DNA of 23,493 bases from Chara braunii (taxonomy: Eukaryota; Streptophyta; Charophyceae; Charales; Characeae), in NCBI GenBank assembly GCA_003427395.1, contig BFEA01000165.1, positions 288,214 to 311,706 on the forward strand. The letters run 5' to 3'. Position 1 is the stretch's first letter. Every line of letters begins with the position of its first letter. A model generated the notes under the pieces. The model did not search any database, had not been told where the DNA came from, and saw nothing but the letters and a program-made list of their open reading frames with translations. Below, one piece after another: positions 17,397 to 23,493 of this stretch. Both the position numbers and the translations under genes were made by a program.

Positions 17397-17925
17397 TTTT
17401 TTTTTTTTTTTTAAGACTACGCTCCAAGTCTATTCGTGGGGAGCAACACGGCTGGAAACCGGGCCCAGCATCCCTTATGAAAGTACAAAATCATCAAATA
17501 CTGGGGACATCACCCGGTTTCAACTAGTAACACTATAGATGATGAAGAGTTTCTCAAAAAAATTCAGATCCTGATGTACCGAAGGTCCTCACGTTCACAA
17601 AAAAAATAGATGGAAACTCATACAACCCCCTCTACGAACACACCGGCATGGCCGTTTACAGTGAAAAGCCGGATCTCTACCAGGCCTCATGTCCCCATCA
17701 GGATAGGTAACAGAGTTCCACCACCTTGCTCCCGCACCCGGCCCACGTTGCGCTAGCTCCGGCGCCGATGACCGCTGAGACTGGCCCCACAAACAGCCTC
17801 CCAGATCTCTGCCAGGCCTCACGTCCCCTTTAGGCTACGTGACAGAGTTGCGCGCCACCTCGCTCTGGCTCTGGCCAGCATTGCTCCAGCATTGGCCTTC
17901 GAGGGCCGCTGTGTTACAACCAAAC
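17397..17925 (-). mobile_element. SINE-like retroelement, minus copy 1
   Basis: On the - strand this ends in a 16-base A tail (T run 17397-17412). It carries the same 3' block as the + copy: GGGATGCTGGGCCCGGTTTC and CACGAATAGACTTGGAGC. Two internal subunits follow, marked by CAGGCCTCAT at 17681 and CAGGCCTCAC at 17813, about 132 bases apart. The 5' boundary is unclear. Confidence 0.65.
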
Positions 17926-18780
17926 TCAGCAGAATCACAAATGGGTTGTTGGATACCACCTATTCCTGGCACCTCCTCGAGAGGCGAAACCAATTGAGGA
18001 GAATTGATAGAAAATTGCTGGACTGGATGCTTAGAAATCTTCGAAAGAAGATCACCCCTCCCTCCCCGTACCCCTCCCCCCTCAGCCACACACTGCCTCC
18101 GCCGAGGCGAGCCTCCCGCTCTCCCTCGGCCCCAATATAAGACCAACCCCCTCCACCCCTATCCCCGAGGACATGCACCTCGCCATCCCTTGCCCGATTC
18201 TGCCACCACTGGCATTGATGTTGACCCCTCCACCAACCCCAGCCCCAGAACAGAGCAAACCCCCAACTCTGCCCCTACCCTCTTTGAGACATCCACCCCC
18301 CTCCTTGTGAATCCCCTGCAGGATAGCGCTCCCTGTCCACCCCCTCTTGCAGTTTTACCCTTCTGGAATGAGCAATCCAGCCTTCAGCCATTACAGCAGT
18401 ACTAAAGAATCTCGCCAGCAAATAGTCGAGAAAATAAACCACAAGAACAAGCTTGAAATTGCTAATTGTTGAGTTTCAAATCAAGAAAATCCCACCGCAT
18501 CTTTTGAGATTAACCCGCTGAAGAAGGTGCAGGGCGGCAGTAAAGCTTGTTGCAATGATTTTTCCCTGCCCCTTGCGCCAATAAAAAATTGGCAGCTTCC
18601 ACCACATACACTCGGCGCAGATTTAGAAAGCAAAAACTAATTATTGAAAAAAATCTTCAGAATTTAAACTATGATAGTAGGATTCAGAACCACTCGGGAT
18701 TTTTAGAAGATATAGTCGAGAATCAAAGATACGTAATTAATAATTATAGTGAATTGTGCTAATGATTCAGACTGAATGAT

Positions 18781-18781
<1 letters not shown>
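17926..18781. other. Unassigned spacer with a C-rich block
   Basis: 18040-18360 is C-rich and encodes a proline-rich frame (18004-18405) without any domain. The rest is AT-rich. It may be the 5' part of the retroelement just before it or unrelated host DNA; I cannot tell. No reliable gene. Confidence 0.4.
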
Positions 18782-18812
<31 letters not shown>

Positions 18813-19794
18813 NAAACGAGCTCCATCTATTGGTGGGGAGCAGCACCTGCTGGAAACCGGGTCCAGCGTCCCATAGATACAACCATATCCTCACTAATTG
18901 GCACGAGCTGGGAACCAGGCCCAGCGTCCCATAACGAATACGTTCAGAAAACTTCAGAAAACTTCATCAGACAATTTCAAGAAAATGAGACAAGGAACTA
19001 ATAGAAAACTTTAATTGGCCTAAGGATGGAGTTTGGAAAATAGAGATACCGGGACCATTACCCGGCTTTAGCTCAGAACTATTGGAGCTACTTCAGACAT
19101 GCCTATGACAACTTCATGAAAAATTCAGAAACGACTCGGAAAAACCACATCGATCCGCTTTGCCTCACTCCGACAAGACTGACTGCAGTGGAGCCACCAT
19201 CTCTGCTGCTGCTATGCCATACTCCCATCCTACAAGCTAGCCCCCTCACTGGTAGGATGCGCGATAACCCACCATCTTCTCCCATTCACCTTATTTACTC
19301 TTACCGTCGTTCCAGAAGCAAGAGAATAGGTCACAGAGGTCCTACGATTGTTCCAAAACCTTGAAAACCCACACACACCCTTCCAACGTTCTCCAAAACT
19401 GTCGTACACTCTGCCGCTCTCTTCCAGGTCTCACACCCCCACTTTCTTCTGGGTTACAGGGCAACGCAACTCACCCCAGCTCCGACCAGCATCGTCCCAG
19501 CAGCAAACCTTAGTTGTCCCGTGGAAAGCCCCCTTAAGACCTCCCCAGATCTGTCTACCAGACCTCACGCTCCTGCATCGCAGGTTACAGGGCAACACCC
19601 CAGCTCCGGTCAGCGTCGTTCTGGCATCGAACAACCGCAGATCTCGAGTATAACAGCGTTGAAGCCACGTAAGACGAGTTGGTAGGGATCCCTAAGTCCT
19701 AAAAACATCCTAGGATCACTAAGCACCCCAAATCTCTTTAGGACATTCAAAAAGTGTAAGACCAAGACAAAACCAACATTATAATTGAAGAAAT
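18782..19794 (-). mobile_element. SINE-like retroelement, minus copy 2 (longest)
   Basis: A-tail on the - strand (T run 18782-18812, one N at 18813), then the shared 3' block. The TATGGGACGCTGG motif occurs twice here (reverse complements near 18872 and 18927), followed by the GGTAATGGTCCCGGTATCTC equivalent near 19045-19075. Two internal subunits are marked by CCAGGTCTCAC (about 19424) and CCAGACCTCAC (about 19559), 135 bases apart. Near its 5' end the - strand reads TGTTCGATGCC (about 19620-19632), one base from the pol III B-box, with TGGCTTCAACG about 35 bases upstream as a poor A-box. The element reaches at least 19760, and the 19803-20958 transposon inserted at or beyond its 5' end. Confidence 0.65.
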
Positions 19795-19979
19795 TGAAGT
19801 TACTAGGCTTCCTGAGCCGCCCTGCCGGGCGGGCACGGCCGTGCACCCGTGCAGGCTGCACGGGCGGTCGGCTGCATGATTCACCCGTGTGAGCTATGTT
19901 TTATTTTGAAAAAAAAAAAAAAAGGTGATGGGGGGCTGTTGCGCATGCAGAGATGTGCCCGAATCAGCCTTTCCATACT

Positions 19980-20450
19980 GGCGGGGAGGTGAGGGACGGC
20001 GGAAGGGGGGGTGGAAGATGGAGAGAGGAGGGTGGGAGATGGCGGGCGGGAGGTTGGAGGTGGCGAAAGGGAGGTAGGAGCTTGCATGCGGGGAGGTGGG
20101 AGATGGCCGGATTGAGGTAGGAGGTGGCGGGAGTTAAGTGGGAGATGGCGAAAGAGAGGGAGAAGGGAAATGGCAGGAGGGAGGTGGAAGAAGGAGAGAG
20201 GGAAGTGGGAGATGGTGGGAGGGGAGGTAGGAGGTGGCGAGAAGGAGGCGGAGGATTGGCAGGAGGGACGCGGAGGATGGTGAGAGGGACGTGGGAGATA
20301 GCGGGAGGGTTAGTGGGAGGTAGCAGGAGGGGCAGTGGGAGGTGGCGGGAGATGGCAGAAGAGCAGGAACGAAGTGGCGGGAGGGAGGTGGACAATGGCG
20401 GAAGAGAAGGAACGAAGTGGCGGGAGAGAAGTGGAGGACGATGAGCACAC
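19980..20450. repeat. Degenerate ~20-bp purine-rich minisatellite
   Basis: Many units of the form GGGAGGTGGGAGATGGCGGG with substitutions and small indels. The + strand is almost all purine and G-rich. It is followed by (GGA)n at about 20477-20512 and (GAA)n at about 20537-20555. Long frames on either strand (S/P/L-rich or G/R/E-rich) come from the repeat. Confidence 0.9.
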
Positions 20451-20564
20451 GGAGAAGTTGAACTAAGAAGAAGAAGATGGAGGAGGAGGAGGAGGAGGAG
20501 GAGGAGGAGGAGCAGCAGCGGGTTGAGAAGTTCAACGAAGAAGAAGAAGAAGAAGACCACTTAC

Positions 20565-20824
20565 CTTCGCTGTTCGGAATGACAATGGTGCGACCTGACT
20601 GACGAGGGCGACGACGAAATGGCGGGCGGAATGGCAACACGGGGAACCCCCGTCCTCAGGCCCGGGCAGTTCAAAATTTGGAACTCGATTTCGAAAACGT
20701 GCGGGTCGTGGGGACATCCTCGATGAATCTCCGCCGTAGATCTTCGAAGATCTACGACTGAGATCTCGAGTCCAAGATCGAATTTTCTAAGGCCCCTCCG
20801 CACGCCGAAAACAAATTTCGACAT
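20565..20824 (-). pseudogene. Possible captured exon fragment inside copy E
   Basis: The - strand has an ATG at 20824 and an open frame of about 86 codons. It ends at GCGAAG|GTAAGT (donor at 20564/20565), a consensus 5' splice site, followed by a pyrimidine-rich stretch on the same strand. The product begins MSKFVFGVRRGLRKFDLGLE and matches no family I recognise. It overlaps two perfect or near-perfect palindromes (20735-20756, 20788-20838), which argues against ordinary coding sequence. It may be a host exon picked up by the transposon, or chance. Confidence 0.2.
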
Positions 20825-20968
20825 GTGGGGGGGCCTTAAAAAATCCGCGAGGTGCTGGAACTGGGCCCGCCGTCCTCAGAACTGCCCCCCAAGCACACCA
20901 CACCGGGGCCGCACGGGGTCCGTACGGGGGTACCCGTGCACACGAAAATGAAGCCTAGTGAAGTTACC

Positions 20969-21290
20969 TTTTTTTTTTTTTTTTTTTTTTTTTTGGGAAG
21001 AATCATTAGCTTTTATTAGAAATGAAAAGAGGCCGGGAATTCCTCACAAACAACCCGGAAGATATAATGACCAATGACCCTAATTGGGCTGTGTAGGAAC
21101 GAGGCACCATCCTACTTGGTGCTGAAGTTCAGTCAAGCAGATCATTGCAGTGTTGCTCATCGATATTAAACTACTATCGCATCATGCTAAGTTGCCTAAA
21201 TCGGCAATATTACTTTCCACCAGGATTCAAGTACACGGCTAAGTTGTTAGGAACTAAGACTACCTATAAGCTCAAAGACCAGGAGCTGGG
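20969..21290 (-). mobile_element. 3' end of a poly(A) retroelement, minus strand
   Basis: T run at 20969-20994. On the - strand this is an A tail preceded, about 18-24 bases upstream, by AATAAA (complement of 21012-21017), the standard polyadenylation signal. The body up to about 21290 has no recognisable protein. It could be a LINE tail or a retrotransposed mRNA 3' UTR. The sequence differs from the SINE-like family above. Confidence 0.5.
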
Positions 21291-21292
21291 CA

Positions 21293-21737
21293 AGAAGAAT
21301 AAGATCTAGGGTTACCTTCCCATCATCACTATCCAATCACACTGTAAAGAACCTTTGTTGCCTAGACGGGTTTCCCACCACGCACCCAATGGATACAACT
21401 CTAGTTTGCTCTTCACCGGGTCCCTCATTTCATCCAACCATTGGTGTTCCCACTGCTCCCTCGTGCTAACTACTCTTATAATGACTACAATCGACTAACG
21501 CTCCCACCACTGACGATGGCACTCACACTGCCCCCGTAGTGCCGCTGTCGATAGAAGAATAAGCTGTAGGGATACCCTCTCATCATCACTATCCAGAACA
21601 CTGTAAATAGCCTTTGTTGCCAAGACCGGTTTCCCACCACGCACCCAATGGATACAACTCTAGTTTGCTCTTCACCGGGTCTCTCATATCATCCAACCAT
21701 TGGTGTTCCCACTGCTCCTTCGTGCTGACTACTCTTT
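21293..21737. repeat. Direct repeat of ~185 bp, period 260
   Basis: 21293-21477 and 21553-21737 share AGAAGAATAAG, then TTTCCCACCACGCACCCAAT, GGATACAACTCTAGTTTGCT, CATCCAACCATTGGTGTTCC and CTACTCTT, with about 10% differences. The 75-base spacer is unique. No TG...CA ends or primer-binding site were found, so LTRs are not supported. Confidence 0.9.
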
Positions 21738-22040
21738 TTTTCTGTTTATATTTTTGATTTAAAAAATATATATTTAAATACGAAATATATATATATATAT
21801 ATATATGTATACTACGTTACCAGTTGTCCGATTGGGAGACGTCTCCCCCGGACGTCTCCAGGAGACAGTCGAGGGGGAGTTGTTCGGAATCTCAGACAAT
21901 GTTTTTTTTGTCGTATGGAAGGAAAAAAAAAAAAAAAGTGGGCGCTGTCTGCACACTGCCAAGGGACCCCCCAAAAGAATTTTGGGGCCATTACAAGCCA
22001 AAACAAACACAAAGAAAAAAAAAATAAGCTTTGGGGTGTG
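21738..22040. other. AT microsatellite and short palindromes, no gene
   Basis: (AT)n lies at about 21786-21806. GGGAGACGTCTCCC (about 21835-21848) is a perfect palindrome, followed closely by GGACGTCTCC. A-rich runs follow. No coding potential. Confidence 0.6.
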
Positions 22041-22906
22041 TGTGGGGGGTGGGGGCCCGACGATAGAGGAGGAGGAGGAGGAGTGGGAGGGGGCCGAAGT
22101 GGTTGGCCACCCGATCACGTCTGCCGACCCTCCCCGCTCATCTTTCCTATTACAATCAATCAATCAGTCAATCAATCGATCCCATGAAATTGATTGATTC
22201 GATAGGAACTTGATAGATATATCAAGATCCTATCGAATTAATCGAGTCGATGAGATATCTATCAACATCCAATTGAATCAATCGATTCGATGGGATCTTC
22301 AATCGATTCGCTGATATATTGATCGATTGATTGATCGGATTAAAAAAAAAAAAAAAAAATGGAGGAGGGGAAGGTAAATGACGATGTGCACAATGATGGT
22401 GAGAAGCGGCTAGGAATGGCGGCACGACTGCGGCAGCGGGGGAGGAAGTGGAGGAGGCGGCAGTGGCGGCGGCAGCGGCAGCGGCAGCGTGGGTGGGGTG
22501 GAGGAGGAGAGATGGCGAGGATGGGGAGGAGAAAAAGGAGTAGGGGGGCGAGGAATGGCGGGACGAGGACTAAGAAGAAGAAGCGGGGGAGGAGGAGGCC
22601 ACGACGATGAAGGAGGATGAGGAGGAGGAGGAGGCCCTGATGATGGAGGAGGAGTGGGAGGGGCCCGAAGTGATTGGCCACCCGATCACCTCCACCCGCC
22701 CTCTCCGTTCATCTTTCCTGTTTCAATCAATCTATCAATCAATCAATCAGTCAATAGAAGATCCCATCGAATCGATCTTGATAGATCGATCAATCAATCA
22801 ATCAATCGAAGATCCCATCAAATCGATTCACTCGATAGGATCTTGATAGATCAATCAATCAATCAAAGATCCCATCAAATCGATTCATTCGATAGGATCT
22901 TGATAG

Positions 22907-22938
<32 letters not shown>

Positions 22939-23493
22939 AAGATCCTATCGAATCGATTCATTCGATAGGATCTTGATACCAAGATCCTTTCGAATCAACT
23001 GATGCATTGGGATCTTCGATTGATTGATCGGATTAAAAAAAAAATTGAAACGGAGGAGTGGAGGGTAGATGACGATATGCACAACGATGGCGAGAAGGGG
23101 AAATGTCTGCCGCGGCTAGGAATGGCGGCAGGGCCGTGGCTGCTGGGGTGGAGGTAGAAGAGGAGGAGGAGACAACGGTAGCGGTGGTGGAGGTGGAGGA
23201 GGAGAGATGATGAGGATGGGGACAAGAAGGAGGAGTAGAAGAATGAGGATTGGCGGGTCGAGGAGGAAGAAGAAGAAGCGGGGGATGAGGAGCCCACGGC
23301 GATGGAGGAGGAGGAGGAGGAGGAGGAGGAGGTGGAGGAGGAGGAAGAAGAGGTTGAGGAGGAGGAAGAGGTGTCTGTGGCGATGGAAGAGGAGGAGGGA
23401 GAGGAGGAGGACGAAGAAGACGAAGAGGAGGAGAAGGAGGTAGGAAAGGGACAAGGAAGAGGAAGAGGTGGAGGAGGAGGAGGAGGAGGAGGA
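22041..23493. repeat. Higher-order repeat: GGA block / CCGAAGTG box / AATC satellite / oligo-A
   Basis: Each unit runs: (GAG)n, GTGGGAGGGG(C/G)CCGAAGTG, TTGGCCACCCGATCAC, TCATCTTTCCT, an (AATC)n satellite with GAAGATCC(C/T)ATCGAATCGA sub-units, GATTGATCGGATT, oligo-A, then a G/A-rich block with GATGACGAT(A/G)TGCACAA and GGCTAGGAATGGCGGCA. Unit ends (GATCGGATT) lie at 22341 and 23034; unit boxes (GTGGGAGG) lie at 22083 and 22647. The length difference is due to satellite expansion (four sub-units from 22757 to 22990). The last unit is cut by the window end inside (GGA)n. Open frames rich in SINQSINQ or EEE are repeat artefacts. Confidence 0.85.

Larger units (their letters stand above)
19803..20958 (+). 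mobile_element. hAT-like element (copy E), 1156 bp, perfect 8-bp duplication
   Basis: It starts CTAGGCTTC and ends GAAGCCTAG, a perfect 9-base terminal inverted repeat sharing CTAGGCT with copy C. It is flanked by a perfect 8-bp direct repeat TGAAGTTA at 19795-19802 and 20959-20966. Subterminal palindromes are built from GTGCAC and CACGGG/CCCGTG motifs. It is larger than the other copies because it carries a GGGAGGTGGGAGATGGC minisatellite, GGA and GAA microsatellites, and a possible exon fragment on the - strand (20565-20824). No transposase is recognised, so it is non-autonomous. Target duplication and ends are seen directly; hAT membership is inferred from the 8-bp duplication. Confidence 0.85.

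Noticed and set aside
18004-18405. 133-codon proline-rich + frame
   Set aside because: It follows C-rich composition, has no domain, and lies among transposon copies.
21293-21737. The 185-bp direct repeats as LTRs
   Set aside because: The spacer is only 75 bases and there are no TG/CA ends, primer-binding site or polypurine tract.
22359-23493. Glu/Arg-rich and SINQSINQ frames shared between repeat units
   Set aside because: They come from GGA and AATC repeats. Differences between units are not biased to third codon positions.

Overview
The window looks like repeat-rich nuclear DNA of a eukaryote, most likely a green-lineage organism. Reasons: one long intron-flanked LRR-CC coding exon of the kind found in plant and algal F-box/LRR proteins, a decayed fragment of eukaryotic 18S rRNA, poly(A)-tailed retroelements, foldback DNA transposons, long microsatellites and an assembly gap. 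A charophyte alga or other non-seed plant is my guess; the sequence does not prove it. There is no sign of bacterial operons, CRISPR arrays or phage.

Layout. 1-6000 is non-coding and packed with short tandem duplications, AT-rich modules and two families of ~100-130 bp hairpin elements (family 1 has TACCGTCTTC ends, family 2 has GGGCC ends), plus a 223-bp near-perfect palindrome at 2067-2289. 6000-6520 holds a tRNA-like relic, a third family-1 hairpin and the decayed 3' end of an 18S rRNA gene. 6800-7560 is tandem repeats. 8147-9668 is the only convincing protein-coding sequence: the last exon of a leucine-rich-repeat (LRR-CC) protein on the + strand, entered through a splice acceptor, with no F-box in the visible part. 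9669-12200 has microsatellites, a 668-bp run of N and the edge of a 76-bp tandem repeat.

12200-21060 is a nest of transposable elements. Four non-autonomous elements (12464-12986, 14342-14669, 17090-17386, 19803-20958) share CT-initial terminal inverted repeats, GC-rich subterminal foldbacks and 8-bp target duplications (two perfect, two with one C/T change). This is the signature of a hAT-like family. Interleaved with them are one + and two - copies of a poly(A)-tailed, internally dimeric SINE-like retroelement, and the 3' end of another retroelement with an AATAAA signal. 21290-23493 is tandem duplications and a higher-order repeat built from an AATC satellite, an oligo-A tract and GGA-rich DNA.

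No multi-gene system is visible. The more unusual content is the dense group of non-autonomous element families, several of which may be undescribed, and the 18S-derived pseudogene. All family assignments come from reading the sequence alone; no database search was possible.
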